A stretch of 64,000 bases of DNA. Source: Pannonibacter phragmitetus DSM 14782 (lineage in GTDB: Bacteria; Pseudomonadota; Alphaproteobacteria; Rhizobiales; Stappiaceae). The DNA is taken from assembly GCF_000382365.1 (NCBI RefSeq), contig NZ_KB908229.1, positions 1 through 64,000 on the forward strand, in the 5' to 3' direction. Both the position numbers and the translations under genes were made by a program. Shown piece after piece: positions 8,534 through 17,670 of the stretch. Each line of letters starts with the position of its first letter. The first letter of the stretch is position 1. Under the pieces are notes generated by a model. It ran no database searches. It was given only the letters and a program-made list of their open reading frames with translations, and was not told where the DNA came from.

Positions 8534-9304
8534 GTGTCCGATCAGCCCCTGGATATGCCGGCCCTGCAAGGCCGCTCTTCCAGAATTCCGCTCTGGCTGC
8601 AGCTGAAGACTGCCATTGCGGACATGATCGTGCAGCGGGGCCTTCAGCCCGGCGACAAGCTGCCCAGCGAGACCGACCTGTGCAACCAGTTTGGGGTGTC
8701 GCGCATCGTCGTGCGCCAGGCCATGAGCCAGCTGGTGACAGAAGGGCTCGTCTACCGTCAGCAGGGCCGCGGCGCCTTCGTGGCCCAGCAGTCGGAAGAC
8801 AGCGATTTCGTCGGCCGGATCATCGGCTTCTCGGGCGATATCCGCAGCCGCAACCATCAGGTTTCACGCACCATTCTTGCCGCCGACATCCGCGAGCCGG
8901 ATGCCAAGGCCGCCAAGGCATTGGGTCTGGGGCCGGACGACAAGGTGGTGTACCTGCGGCGCATCATGAGCGTCGATGGGGTGCCGCGCATTCTGGTGCA
9001 CAGCGTCCTTCCCGAGGCGCTGGTGCCGGGCCTGCTGGATCATCCGCTGGAAGACCGTTCGCTCTATGCCCTGCTGCTGGAGCTTTACGGCATCGCGTTC
9101 GAAGGTGCGGAGCGCTGGGTTGAAGCCGTGAACGCCAGTGCCGAGGAAGCCGCGCATCTGCAGATCAAAAAGGGCACGGCACTGATCAAGATCGAATCCC
9201 GTTCGACGATCCGGAACGGCCGGTATGCGGAGTATTTCTCCGCCCTCTACCGCACGGATGCAGCCCGCCTGCACTTCACCATCCGGCCTGACCACACCGC
9301 CTGA
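8534..9304 (+). CDS. GntR-family (HutC subfamily) transcriptional regulator
   Basis: A 256-residue regulator with a winged helix at residues 15-85 (GDKLPSETDLCNQFGVSRIVVRQAMSQLVTEGLVYRQQGRGAFV) and a UTRA ligand-binding domain at about 100-250, typical of sugar- or metabolite-responsive HutC proteins. It begins at GTG, 13 bases after the GlpD-like stop, with AAGGA upstream, so it is probably co-transcribed with that gene. It is the obvious candidate regulator of the divergent polyol promoter; the ligand is unknown. Confidence 0.85.
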   Translation: MSDQPLDMPALQGRSSRIPLWLQLKTAIADMIVQRGLQPGDKLPSETDLCNQFGVSRIVVRQAMSQLVTEGLVYRQQGRGAFVAQQSEDSDFVGRIIGFSGDIRSRNHQVSRTILAADIREPDAKAAKALGLGPDDKVVYLRRIMSVDGVPRILVHSVLPEALVPGLLDHPLEDRSLYALLLELYGIAFEGAERWVEAVNASAEEAAHLQIKKGTALIKIESRSTIRNGRYAEYFSALYRTDAARLHFTIRPDHTA

Positions 9305-9315
9305 GCAGGCGCCGC

Positions 9316-9993
9316 CTATTCGTCCCCCGGCACACCGTAGGATGGGGCCGAAGCGGGATTGAGCGCCCGCGTGACGTAATCTGCGGCCTGCGGCCTGTAG
9401 ATCTCCCAGGCCCTCGCAACGGCGGCCACCGGGCAGCCGTCGTCCAGCCAGTCGATCCGCAGTTCCGCAAAGGGCCAGGACTGTTTGTCCACGATCAGCA
9501 GCCCGGCAGAATGCACGGGACCTGCCTCGCCGCCCGCTGCAACAGCAGCGCTCAAAGCCGCGATCAGCCGGTCGCCGAGTTCCCCTGATCCGGCCTCGAA
9601 TGCAGCCACCATCGCAGCCGGCACACCGTCATGGGCCAGAAGATTGCCCGCTGCCACGCATTGGCGCCCTTCTGCTGAGGTCCAGATGCCCAGCGCCTTG
9701 GGGCCGGAATGGATGGCCGTCCGCCCTTCCCCATCCACCGCCAGAAGCTGGCGGTAGTCCGGGAAGCCGTCGCTGTCCCGCGCTGCCGCAACAGCCCCCG
9801 CTGCGCCGGCGCCTTTCGCCAGTTCCTCCAGCATTTTCGGGCCCAGCGCCGGGTTGGTGACATTCTGCGTTGCCACAGCCCCGATGCCTGCCTGCGCCCA
9901 GGCACAACGGGCAGCAACGGCGGGCGAGGAGGACGAGATGGCAACGCCGAACTGGCCGGTCTTTTCGCAGCGGGCGGCGATGGAGAAGGTCAT
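9316..9993 (-). CDS. DUF1028 family protein (Ntn-hydrolase-like)
   Basis: A 225-residue protein beginning MTFSIAARCEKTGQFGVAISSSSPAVAARCAWAQ and continuing GAVATQNVTNPALG, which matches the conserved N-terminus of DUF1028. The fold resembles Ntn hydrolases and often sits beside RidA and amidase-like catabolic genes; the reaction is not established. It is the last gene of a minus-strand set with RidA (36 bases upstream) and a flavin monooxygenase. AAGGAA precedes the start. Confidence 0.8.
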   Translation of the reverse strand: MTFSIAARCEKTGQFGVAISSSSPAVAARCAWAQAGIGAVATQNVTNPALGPKMLEELAKGAGAAGAVAAARDSDGFPDYRQLLAVDGEGRTAIHSGPKALGIWTSAEGRQCVAAGNLLAHDGVPAAMVAAFEAGSGELGDRLIAALSAAVAAGGEAGPVHSAGLLIVDKQSWPFAELRIDWLDDGCPVAAVARAWEIYRPQAADYVTRALNPASAPSYGVPGDE

Positions 9994-10028
9994 GGATGTT
10001 CCTTTCCGGAGGTTTCAGGCGCTCTGGC

Positions 10029-10442
10029 TCAATCTGGAATGACGGCGGTTGCGTCGATCTCGACCAGCCACTCGGGCCGCGCCAGCGCCACGACGACAAG
10101 GCCGGTGCAGACCGGGAACACGCCCTTGATATATTCCCCCATCGTCCGGTAGACGGCCTCGCGGTGGCGCACGTCGGTGAGATAAACCACCAGCTTGGTG
10201 ACATGCTCCATGCGGCCACCGGCTTCCTCAACCAGCTGGCGGATATTCTGCATTACCTTGTGGGTCTGCTCCACCGGGTCGTGGCTCTCGATGTTCTTCG
10301 CCGTGTCGAGATCCTGCGGGCACTGGCCGCGCAGGAAGATCATCGTGCCGCGTGCCACCACGGCCTGACAGAGATCATTGTCGAGCTTCTGCTCCGGATA
10401 GGTGTCCCGCGTGTTGAACTTGCGGATGCGCGTATGTGCCAT
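10029..10442 (-). CDS. RidA family protein (enamine/imine deaminase)
   Basis: A 137-residue trimeric RidA/YjgF/UK114-type protein, which hydrolyses reactive enamines and imines. The RidA core is visible in DLCQAVVARGTMIFLRGQCPQD, VEQTHKVMQNIRQLVEEAGG and VTKLVVYLTDVRHREAVYRTMGEYI, and near the end RPEWLVEIDATAVI supplies the usual acidic residue. The start MAHTRIRK was chosen for its upstream GAGGGGA. The placement between a flavin monooxygenase and a DUF1028 gene suggests it clears an imine formed in amine or N-heterocycle breakdown. Confidence 0.85.
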   Translation of the reverse strand: MAHTRIRKFNTRDTYPEQKLDNDLCQAVVARGTMIFLRGQCPQDLDTAKNIESHDPVEQTHKVMQNIRQLVEEAGGRMEHVTKLVVYLTDVRHREAVYRTMGEYIKGVFPVCTGLVVVALARPEWLVEIDATAVIPD

Positions 10443-10480
10443 TGCCGTTTCCCCTCGTGTGTCAGATGCCGCAAGCCCGC

Positions 10481-11731
10481 TCACGGCTGCGGCCTGTAGG
10501 CAAGGTAATTGTCCTGAATGCGGATGTGATCCGCCAGATAGCCCGCGTCATGCCAGACGCCCCAGATGAAACTGGAGCCGCGCCCCGACAGCCAGGGCAG
10601 CCCGAGAAAATAGATGCCCTTTTCCGCCGAGACGCCGCGCTGATGCTTCGGCCGGCCAGCCTCATCAAAGGCGTTGACCTCAAGCCAGCTGTAGTCTGAC
10701 ACGAAGCCCGTGGCCCAGATGATGGTGGAAACGCCCGCAGCCTCCAGATCCAGCTCCCGCAGGGAAGTGCTAACGCAGTCCACCTGCGGCCCGAGGATGC
10801 GCGCCTCCGGCTCTTCGGGCAGGTCAAGGCCGTTGCGGGCGACGAAGGCATCCGCCTCCTCCAGCACGGCCAGATAGTTCCGGTCGCCCCGCTCGATGTT
10901 GCGGGCAAGGTCATCAGCGAAGGTCAGGGTGCCATCGCGGTAAGTGCCGGTCATGCCGGTCAGCACCATGCCCTGAGCGGCAAGACGGCGGAAATCGATG
11001 GTCTTGCCGCCATGGGCGCCACTGACGGCAATGGTGACATGCTCAGCGCCGGGGGCCTGCGCCTGCGCATCCCATTTGCCCAGCACGCCCAGCCACCAGA
11101 CGAAATCCCCGCCCCGGTAGGAGCGCGGCGGACGGTCATGCGGACCGACGGAAAGATAGACCTTGCGGCCCGACAGCATCAGCTCCTCGGCGATCTGCAC
11201 GCCGGAAGAGCCGGAGCCGACCACGAGCACGGCGCCCTCCGCAAGCTGGCCGGGATTGCGGTATTCGCTGGAATGGATCTGCGCCACAGCAGCGTCTGCG
11301 GGCACGATCGGCGGAATGCTGGGCTTCTGGAAGGGGCCTGTCGCAGCCACCACATTCAGCGCCTCGATGACGCCCTCGGACGTTTCCACCCGGAAGCCGG
11401 GACGGCCCTCCAGCCGGGCAACCCGGCTGACCTCGACGCCGCAGCGGATGGGGGCCTTCACCATATCTGCATAGGCCACAAAGTAATCCGCCACACCTTC
11501 CTTGTCCACGAAGGCATCCGGGCTGCCGGAAAACTCCAGCCCCGGAAAGCGGTCGTGCCAGGCAGGGCCATTGGCAACAAGGGAATCCCAGCGCACCGAC
11601 CGCCACCGTTCGGCAATGCGGCCGCGCTCGAGCACGATATGGGCAATGCCGTTGCGGCTGAGGTGCTCGCTCATGGCCACACCCGCCTGCCCTGCCCCAA
11701 CCACCAGCGTGTGGATCGTTTCGACTGCCAT
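10481..11731 (-). CDS. flavin-containing monooxygenase-like NAD(P)/FAD oxidoreductase
   Basis: A 416-residue flavoprotein. FAD-binding VVGAGQAGVAMSEHL lies at residues 10-25, the NADPH-binding VVGSGSSGVQIAEEL near 165-180, and an ATGFVSDYSWL motif near the C-terminus. These are traits of class B flavin monooxygenases and the YUCCA/CzcO-like group, which oxidise N, S or carbonyl substrates. It heads the three-gene minus-strand set with RidA and DUF1028 and diverges from a LysR gene, which probably controls it. GAGGGG precedes the start. Confidence 0.8.
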   Translation of the reverse strand: MAVETIHTLVVGAGQAGVAMSEHLSRNGIAHIVLERGRIAERWRSVRWDSLVANGPAWHDRFPGLEFSGSPDAFVDKEGVADYFVAYADMVKAPIRCGVEVSRVARLEGRPGFRVETSEGVIEALNVVAATGPFQKPSIPPIVPADAAVAQIHSSEYRNPGQLAEGAVLVVGSGSSGVQIAEELMLSGRKVYLSVGPHDRPPRSYRGGDFVWWLGVLGKWDAQAQAPGAEHVTIAVSGAHGGKTIDFRRLAAQGMVLTGMTGTYRDGTLTFADDLARNIERGDRNYLAVLEEADAFVARNGLDLPEEPEARILGPQVDCVSTSLRELDLEAAGVSTIIWATGFVSDYSWLEVNAFDEAGRPKHQRGVSAEKGIYFLGLPWLSGRGSSFIWGVWHDAGYLADHIRIQDNYLAYRPQP

Positions 11732-11883
11732 GCGCCCGCCCCTCTGCAGCTTGTCCGGGCAGCCCCTCTGCGCCGGTCACCTCAGGTCTAGCGGGTCGAT
11801 TGCATCTGGAAAAATACGAAATCTTGCAGCATTGATTAGGAAAAGCCGAAGCAGATCCTCAGAGTTCGGAACAGGAGACAGGA

Positions 11884-12840
11884 ATGCGGATCACGCTGCG
11901 CCAGCTTGAGTATTTCATCGCGGCGGCAGAGGCTGGCAGCATCGCGCTGGCATCTGCCCGTATCCGCGTCTCGCCACCTTCGATCTCCACCGCCATCTCG
12001 CAGCTGGAAACGGAACTTGGTGCCCAGCTTTTCCTGCGCCGTCATGCGCAGGGCCTATCGCTGACGCCGGCGGGGCAGAAGCTGCTGGTCGAGGCCAAGG
12101 CCGTGATCGGGCAGGCGCAGAACCTCTACACCGCCGCCTCGGAAGCCACAGGACAGGTCAGCGGCGCTCTGTCGCTCGGCTGTCTGCTCACCTTCGCGCC
12201 CATGGTGCTGCCGGAAGTCAGCCAGAGCTTTCAGGCCGCCTATCCGGGTGTCACCATCCGCCCCACGGTCAGCGATCATCAGACACTGCTGGCACGGCTG
12301 GAGCGGGCGGAGCTGGACATTGCCCTGTCCTATGACCTGCTGGTGCCGGAGGGGTTTGAGTTCACCCCGCTCGCCGAACTGCCGCCGCATGTGCAGGTGG
12401 CCGAAACCGATCCGCTGGCACAGCACACGGCCATCTCGCTGGCGGAACTGGCGGACCAGCCGTTCATCCTGCTCGATCTGCCCCTGTCTCGGGACTATTT
12501 CCTCGCCCTTTTTGCAGCCGCCGGGGTCACCCCGAACGTCATTGCGCAGATCCAGCATCTCGACGTCATCCGCACCATGGTCGCCAGCCGCTATGGCTAC
12601 ACGCTGGCCAATGTGCGCCCGCGCAACAAGGCCGCACTCGACGGGCGCCGCCTTGTCAGCCTGCGCCTTGCCGGAAACCACAGGCCGATGCGCCTCGGCC
12701 TTCTGAGCGCCGGACAGCGTGTGCCCACCCGGCTCGTGCAGGCCTTTGAGACCCATTGCCGCCAGCTGATTTCCAGCAGCTATGTGCCCGGCATGGATGC
12801 CCCGGTGCTCATGCCAAGGCGGAGGGACATGAAAGACTGA
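11884..12840 (+). CDS. LysR-family transcriptional regulator
   Basis: A 318-residue LysR regulator. The N-terminal winged helix MRITLRQLEYFIAAAEAGSIALASARIRVSPPSISTAISQLE is followed by the ETELGAQLFLRRHAQGLSLTPAGQKLL hinge, then a periplasmic-binding-like inducer domain from about residue 90. It diverges from the monooxygenase-RidA-DUF1028 operon with a 152-base shared promoter region, the classic LysR arrangement, so it most likely controls that operon. The ribosome site is AGGAGA. Confidence 0.88.
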   Translation: MRITLRQLEYFIAAAEAGSIALASARIRVSPPSISTAISQLETELGAQLFLRRHAQGLSLTPAGQKLLVEAKAVIGQAQNLYTAASEATGQVSGALSLGCLLTFAPMVLPEVSQSFQAAYPGVTIRPTVSDHQTLLARLERAELDIALSYDLLVPEGFEFTPLAELPPHVQVAETDPLAQHTAISLAELADQPFILLDLPLSRDYFLALFAAAGVTPNVIAQIQHLDVIRTMVASRYGYTLANVRPRNKAALDGRRLVSLRLAGNHRPMRLGLLSAGQRVPTRLVQAFETHCRQLISSSYVPGMDAPVLMPRRRDMKD

Positions 12841-12851
12841 GAATGGCGCCC

Positions 12852-13793
12852 TCACAGCCTTGCAGCACTGGGCACGCCGGCGACCAGATCCTCGATGAAC
12901 TGGAGGGTCTGCGGGTTGAGATCGGCCGACTTGCGGGTGATCACCTCGTAAGGCTCGCTCTTGGAGCGCAAGTGCATGGGCAGGACGCTGGCCATGCCGA
13001 AATTCACGAAGAACGCCGCAACATCGCTGGAGAGCAGCGCCACCGTGTTGGGCTCCGCCTGCATCAGCGACATGGTGGTCAGCGCCGAGCGGGTTTCCAG
13101 CAGGGCACGTGGCATCTCAAGCCCCGCCTGCCGGAACTCCTGCTCCAGTGACAGCCGCATGGGCATGGACGCCGTGTAGACGATCCATCGCGCATCCACG
13201 AGGTCCTTCAGCCCCACCTTCTTGCGGCCGATCAGCGGATGGGCCGGGTTGGCCACCACGGCCAAGAGCTCGTCATGGAAGGCGGTGACATTGTACAACT
13301 GCGGCGTGGTGCTCATGGAACTGCGGCCGATGACGAGGTCCAGCAGCCCCCGGTCCAGCTGGCGCAGCAGTTCCACGCTGGTGTCTTCCAGAATTTCCAC
13401 CGAGGTGCGGGGAAAGCGCCGCAGGAAGGCGCTGATGGTTTCCGTCACATAGGGCACGGCGCCCATGATGGTGCCGATGCGCAACCGGCCCCACTCCCCG
13501 TCAGACGCACTGTGGATTTCCTGCGCCATGGCCGACAGCTGCGACAGCATGGTCTTGGCATGGCGGATCATGCATTCCCCGGCAGGCGTTGCGATGAGCC
13601 CCCGGTTGGTGCGGTTGAACAGCTTCGTCCCCGTCAGATCCTCCGCCTCCTGCAGCGCCTTGGTGGCGCGCGGCTGGCTCATGCCGATCAGTTCGGACGC
13701 CCGTTTCAGGGAGCCGTTGTCATCGATGGCGGAAATCAGCAGCATCTGCCGCATGGAAAGGCGGATCAGCGGCATGGAATGGGTGCGCGGCAT
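12852..13793 (-). CDS. LysR-family transcriptional regulator
   Basis: A 313-residue LysR regulator. The helix-turn-helix reads LSMRQMLLISAIDDNGSLKRASELIGMSQPRATKALQEAEDL, then GTKLFNRTNRGLIATPAGECMI, then an effector domain. It resembles the GbpR/CbbR-like LysR subgroup with an N-terminal MRQ motif. It converges on the previous LysR gene and diverges from the Fe-alcohol dehydrogenase/TRAP operon with a 161-base AT-richer gap, so it is the likely controller of that operon. The start has no clear ribosome site; MPLIRLS six codons in is an alternative. Confidence 0.85.
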   Translation of the reverse strand: MPRTHSMPLIRLSMRQMLLISAIDDNGSLKRASELIGMSQPRATKALQEAEDLTGTKLFNRTNRGLIATPAGECMIRHAKTMLSQLSAMAQEIHSASDGEWGRLRIGTIMGAVPYVTETISAFLRRFPRTSVEILEDTSVELLRQLDRGLLDLVIGRSSMSTTPQLYNVTAFHDELLAVVANPAHPLIGRKKVGLKDLVDARWIVYTASMPMRLSLEQEFRQAGLEMPRALLETRSALTTMSLMQAEPNTVALLSSDVAAFFVNFGMASVLPMHLRSKSEPYEVITRKSADLNPQTLQFIEDLVAGVPSAARL

Positions 13794-13954
13794 CGGCTTT
13801 TGAGTTTCTATTTCGTTATATCAGTATCCGAGAATAGCGTATTTACAGCTCCGGCGCTGTCTTTATCCTGCCAGCCCAACAGGAATGCCCGGGGGGAGGG
13901 ACGATGTTCCACACCCTTGGGTTACCAAATGGGAATAGCCAAGCAGGGGGACGC

Positions 13955-15091
13955 ATGAGCCTGATCAATTACGTAACGCGGGTCCAGTTCGGATACGGCG
14001 AAATCGCAACGCTGAAGGCGGAGCTGGCACTGACCGGAATCACCCGTCCGGTCATCGTCACCGACAAGGGCGTGCGTGCACTGGGCATGCTGGAGCGCAT
14101 CGAAGCGGCAACCGGCGTCACGCCTGCCGCCGTTTTTGACGAGACCCCCGGCAACCCCACTGAAGCCGCTGCCGTCAAGGCCACGGCCCTTTTCCGCGAA
14201 GCTGGCGGCGACGGCATCATCGCCATCGGTGGCGGCTCGGCGCTGGACCTGGCCAAGGCCGTTGCCATCATGGCCGCGCATGAAGGCCCGCTGAAGACCT
14301 ATGCCGTCGTTGAAGGCGGGCTGGAAAAAATCACCTCCCGCACTTTCCCGACCATCGCCGTGCCCACCACCGCCGGAACGGGCAGCGAAGTCGGCCGCGC
14401 CGCCATCATCATTCTGGAAGATGGCCGCAAGGTCGGGCTGCTGTCGCCCTATCTCATCCCGAAAGCCGCCATCGTCGATCCGGAGCTGACGCTCAGCCTG
14501 CCGCCCATGCTCACCGCCGCCACGGGCATGGACGCCATCTCCCACTGCATCGAGACCTATCTCGCCCCGTCCTTCAATCCGCCTGCCGATGGCATTGCGC
14601 TGGAAGGCCTGCGCCGGGGTTGGGCCAACATCCGCCTTGCCGTGGAAGAGCCGAACAACCGCGACGCCCGCGCCAACATGGCCATCGTGGCGACCATGGG
14701 TGCCATGGCATTCCAGAAGGGTCTCGGCTGCGTGCACAGCCTCAGCCACTCGCTGGGCGGCATCAATCCGAAGCTGCATCACGGCACGCTGAATGCCATC
14801 TTCATGCCGCCGGTGCTGGCCTTCAACCGCGACGCCAAGACCTCGGTGGAGGAGAACAAATACGCCCGCCTTGCCGATGCCATGGGCCTTGCCGCTGACG
14901 CGGACATTGGCGCTGCCATCGAAGACATGACCCGCGCCATCGGCCTGCCCACCCGCCTTTCGGAACTGGGCGTGACCGCAGACCTGTTCGACAAGGTGGT
15001 CAAGGGCGCGCTGGCCGACCACAGCCACCGCACCAACCCGCGTGACGCCACCGCCGAAGACTACCACGCCATGCTGCAGGCTGCGCTCTGA
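13955..15091 (+). CDS. iron-containing (type III) alcohol dehydrogenase
   Basis: A 378-residue NAD(P)-dependent dehydrogenase of the Fe-ADH family. The nucleotide site is IAIGGGSALDLAKAVA and VPTTAGTGSE. The metal-binding part has MDAISHCIETYLAP and CVHSLSHSLGGINPKLHHG with a further His in HSHRTNPR. It is related to 4-hydroxybutyrate and propanediol dehydrogenases and to maleylacetate reductase; the exact substrate is unknown. First gene of an operon with an aldehyde dehydrogenase and a TRAP transporter, so it probably turns an imported hydroxy compound into an aldehyde. The start MSLINYV is chosen for AGGGGG. Confidence 0.82.
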   Translation: MSLINYVTRVQFGYGEIATLKAELALTGITRPVIVTDKGVRALGMLERIEAATGVTPAAVFDETPGNPTEAAAVKATALFREAGGDGIIAIGGGSALDLAKAVAIMAAHEGPLKTYAVVEGGLEKITSRTFPTIAVPTTAGTGSEVGRAAIIILEDGRKVGLLSPYLIPKAAIVDPELTLSLPPMLTAATGMDAISHCIETYLAPSFNPPADGIALEGLRRGWANIRLAVEEPNNRDARANMAIVATMGAMAFQKGLGCVHSLSHSLGGINPKLHHGTLNAIFMPPVLAFNRDAKTSVEENKYARLADAMGLAADADIGAAIEDMTRAIGLPTRLSELGVTADLFDKVVKGALADHSHRTNPRDATAEDYHAMLQAAL

Positions 15092-15118
15092 GCGCAAGCC
15101 TCCCCGGGGAGTGACAAG

Positions 15119-16633
15119 ATGACTTACACGCCGCACGGCAATCATCTGATTGCCGGCGAATGGGTGGCGACGCCCGATCGCTTTTACAACGAGCCCGTTT
15201 CCGGTGAGCCCGCCGCCTTCTCGGTGGGCACCGTGGATCTGGTGAACCGCGCTGCGGAAGCCGCCGAGAACGCCTTCTGGTCCTACGGCTATTCCTCCGC
15301 CGCTGACCGCGCCGCCCTGCTGCGCGCCATCGCCGATGAGATCGAGGCACGCGGGGCAGCCATCACCGAGGTTGGCTGCCAGGAAACCGGCCTGCCCGCA
15401 GCCCGGCTTGAAGGCGAGCGCGGCCGCACCGCCGGTCAGCTGCGGCTTTTTGCCAGCCACATTGAGAAGGGCGATTATCTCGACCGCCGCTTCGATCCGG
15501 CCCTGCCGGACCGTCAGCCCGCGCCGCGTCCTGAAATCCGGCTGATGCAGCGGCCAGTTGGCCCGGTTGCCGTGTTCGGCGCCTCCAACTTCCCCCTCGC
15601 CTTCTCCACGGCAGGTGGTGATACGGCTGCAGCCCTTGCCGCCGGTTGCCCGGTGGTGGTGAAGGGCCACTCCGCCCATCCCGGCACGAGTGAGATTGTT
15701 GCAGAGGCCATCCATGCCGCCATCAGCAAGCTCGGGATTGATCCGGGCGTCTTCAGCCTGGTGCAGGGCGGCAACCGGGACGTGGGCAGCGCTCTCGTCA
15801 CTCACCCGCTGATCAAGGCCGTCGGCTTCACAGGTTCGCTGGCGGGCGGGCGGGCGCTGTTTGACCTGTGCGCCAGCCGCCCGGAACCCATCCCCTTCTT
15901 CGGGGAACTGGGCAGCGTCAACCCGATGTTCGTTCTTCCGGAAGCCGTGAAGGCCCGTGCAGCCGCACTTGGTACAGGCTGGGCCGCCTCGCTGACGATG
16001 GGCGCCGGCCAGTTCTGCACCAATCCGGGCATTGCCGTTGTGGTGGCAGGTAGCGATGCGGACAGCTTCGTGGCCGCCGCCAAGGAAGCCCTCGCCAAGA
16101 CCGGTCCGCAGGTGATGCTGACCGCAGGCATTGCCCGCGCCTATCAGTCCGGTCAGGCCCGCCTGCAGAACCGCGAGACGGTGCAGCCGGTGCATGAAAC
16201 CGCGTCGGAAGGGCGCAGCGCCAACCCCAACCTCTATGAGACGATGGCGAGCCAGTTCCTCGCGGACCATGCACTCTCTGAAGAAGTGTTCGGGCCGCTG
16301 GGCCTCGTTGTCCGGGTGGAAACGGCGGAAGAGATGCGCCGCATTGCCCTGAGCTTCCAGGGCCAGCTGACGGCGACCCTGCACATGGATGACGGCGACC
16401 TGCCGCTGGCAAAGTCGCTGCTGCCGGTGCTGGAGCGCAAGGCCGGGCGCGTGCTCGTCAATGGTTTCCCGACCGGCGTGGAGGTGGTCGATGCCATGGT
16501 GCATGGCGGCCCCTACCCGGCCTCTACGAACTTCGGCGCCACCAGCGTCGGAACCATGGCAATCCGGCGCTTCCTGAGGCCGGTCAGCTACCAGAATTTC
16601 CCGGCAGGCCTGCTGCCGGAAGGCGTGCTCTAG
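15119..16633 (+). CDS. NAD(P)-dependent aldehyde dehydrogenase (2-oxoglutarate semialdehyde dehydrogenase-like)
   Basis: A 504-residue aldehyde dehydrogenase. It has the NAD(P) motif VFGASNFPLAFSTAGGDTAAALAAGCPVVVKGHSAHPGTS, the glycine motif GFTGSLAGG, the general-base Glu in FFGELGSVNPMF and the nucleophile Cys in GAGQFCTNPG. The serine-rich KGHSAHPGTSE stretch is typical of the 2-oxoglutarate semialdehyde dehydrogenase group in sugar-acid and hydroxyproline degradation. It follows the Fe-ADH by 27 bases and probably oxidises its aldehyde product to an acid. GGGGAG precedes the start. Confidence 0.85.
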   Translation: MTYTPHGNHLIAGEWVATPDRFYNEPVSGEPAAFSVGTVDLVNRAAEAAENAFWSYGYSSAADRAALLRAIADEIEARGAAITEVGCQETGLPAARLEGERGRTAGQLRLFASHIEKGDYLDRRFDPALPDRQPAPRPEIRLMQRPVGPVAVFGASNFPLAFSTAGGDTAAALAAGCPVVVKGHSAHPGTSEIVAEAIHAAISKLGIDPGVFSLVQGGNRDVGSALVTHPLIKAVGFTGSLAGGRALFDLCASRPEPIPFFGELGSVNPMFVLPEAVKARAAALGTGWAASLTMGAGQFCTNPGIAVVVAGSDADSFVAAAKEALAKTGPQVMLTAGIARAYQSGQARLQNRETVQPVHETASEGRSANPNLYETMASQFLADHALSEEVFGPLGLVVRVETAEEMRRIALSFQGQLTATLHMDDGDLPLAKSLLPVLERKAGRVLVNGFPTGVEVVDAMVHGGPYPASTNFGATSVGTMAIRRFLRPVSYQNFPAGLLPEGVL

Positions 16634-16644
16634 CACCCGGATAC

Positions 16645-16667
16645 GGCGTGCCCCGCCGGGGCATGCC
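16645..16667 (+). terminator. hairpin between aldehyde dehydrogenase and dctP
   Basis: GGCGTGCCCC (16645-16654) pairs with GGGGCATGCC (16658-16667), ten pairs with one G-T, 3-base loop, no T tract. It lies in the short gap before the transporter genes and could act as an RNA stabiliser that raises the amount of binding protein. Confidence 0.45.
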
Positions 16668-16689
16668 TTCTACCTGGAGGAGGAAACAC

Positions 16690-17670
16690 ATGAAACTCGC
16701 ACATACCACGAAAACAGCCGTTCTCGCCGGCATGGTTCTGGCCGGGGGCATCCTGACTGCTTCGGCCCAGACCACCCTGACCGTCACCCATTCCTCGCCC
16801 GCAGACAGCCATTTCGGCCTCGCCGCTGCCGCCTTCAAGAAGGTGGCCGAAGAGAAGTCCGGCGGCACGCTGAATGTCGTGATCCAGCGCATGGACAACG
16901 AGCGCGAAGCGCTGGAAAGCGTGCAGTTCGGCTCGCAGGAATGTGCCATGGGCTCGGCAGGCCCGCTCGGCAACTTTGTGGCCGAGACCCGCGTCCTTGA
17001 CGTGCCGTTCCTGTTTGACAGCTATGACCATGCCCGCGGTGTTCTGGACTCGGATGCCGGACAGGAGCTTCTGGCCCTCTTCCCGGCACGCGGCCTCTAT
17101 GGCGTTGCCTGGCTGGAAAACGGCTTCCGCAACCTGACCACCGGTAGCAAGGCCGTCAACTCGCCGGAAGATCTGCGCGGCCTGAAGATCCGCACCATGG
17201 AAAACCAGGTGCACATGCAGGCGTGGCAGGCAGCCGGTGTTCTGCCGACGCCGATGGCCTTCTCCGAACTGCCTTCGGCCCTGCAGCAGGGCACGGTTGA
17301 TGGCCAGGAGAACCCGATCCCGGTGATCCTGTCGAACAACCTCGACATGATGCAGAAGCACCTCTACCTGACCCGCCACGTTTATTCGCCCGGCATCTTC
17401 GTCTGCAATCCGGACTTCATCGCCGGTCTGACGGAAGAGCAGAAGGCAGCCGTGGAAGAGGGTGGCAAGGCTGCATCGGCTGCCAACCGCGCAAGGGTGG
17501 AGCAGGACGAGACCGCCGGTATCGAGACCCTGCGCACACGCGGTATCGAAGTAGTCGAAATCAGCGACCGCGACGCCTATCGTCAGGCAATGGCCTCCGC
17601 CAATGCCGGGTTTGAAAGCCAGTTCGGCGCAGACCTCATCAAGCGCATCCGGGACTGGAAAGCTCAATGA
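16690..17670 (+). CDS. dctP: TRAP transporter substrate-binding protein DctP
   Basis: A 326-residue periplasmic solute-binding protein. A Sec signal peptide (MKLAHTTKTAVLAGMVLAGGILTASAQ) is followed by the DctP fold. The conserved DLRGLKIRTMENQVHMQAWQAAGVLPTPMAFSELPSALQQGTVDGQENP contains the carboxylate-binding Arg and the helix region typical of DctP. It delivers an organic acid or similar carboxylate to DctQM. GGAGGAGG lies upstream. The last bases overlap dctQ in ATGA. Confidence 0.9.
   Translation: MKLAHTTKTAVLAGMVLAGGILTASAQTTLTVTHSSPADSHFGLAAAAFKKVAEEKSGGTLNVVIQRMDNEREALESVQFGSQECAMGSAGPLGNFVAETRVLDVPFLFDSYDHARGVLDSDAGQELLALFPARGLYGVAWLENGFRNLTTGSKAVNSPEDLRGLKIRTMENQVHMQAWQAAGVLPTPMAFSELPSALQQGTVDGQENPIPVILSNNLDMMQKHLYLTRHVYSPGIFVCNPDFIAGLTEEQKAAVEEGGKAASAANRARVEQDETAGIETLRTRGIEVVEISDRDAYRQAMASANAGFESQFGADLIKRIRDWKAQ

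Noticed and set aside
13922-16636. Very long open frame antisense to the Fe-ADH and aldehyde dehydrogenase genes
   Set aside because: It mirrors two well-supported genes; long antisense frames are common in GC-rich codon-biased DNA, and its translation shows no domain.
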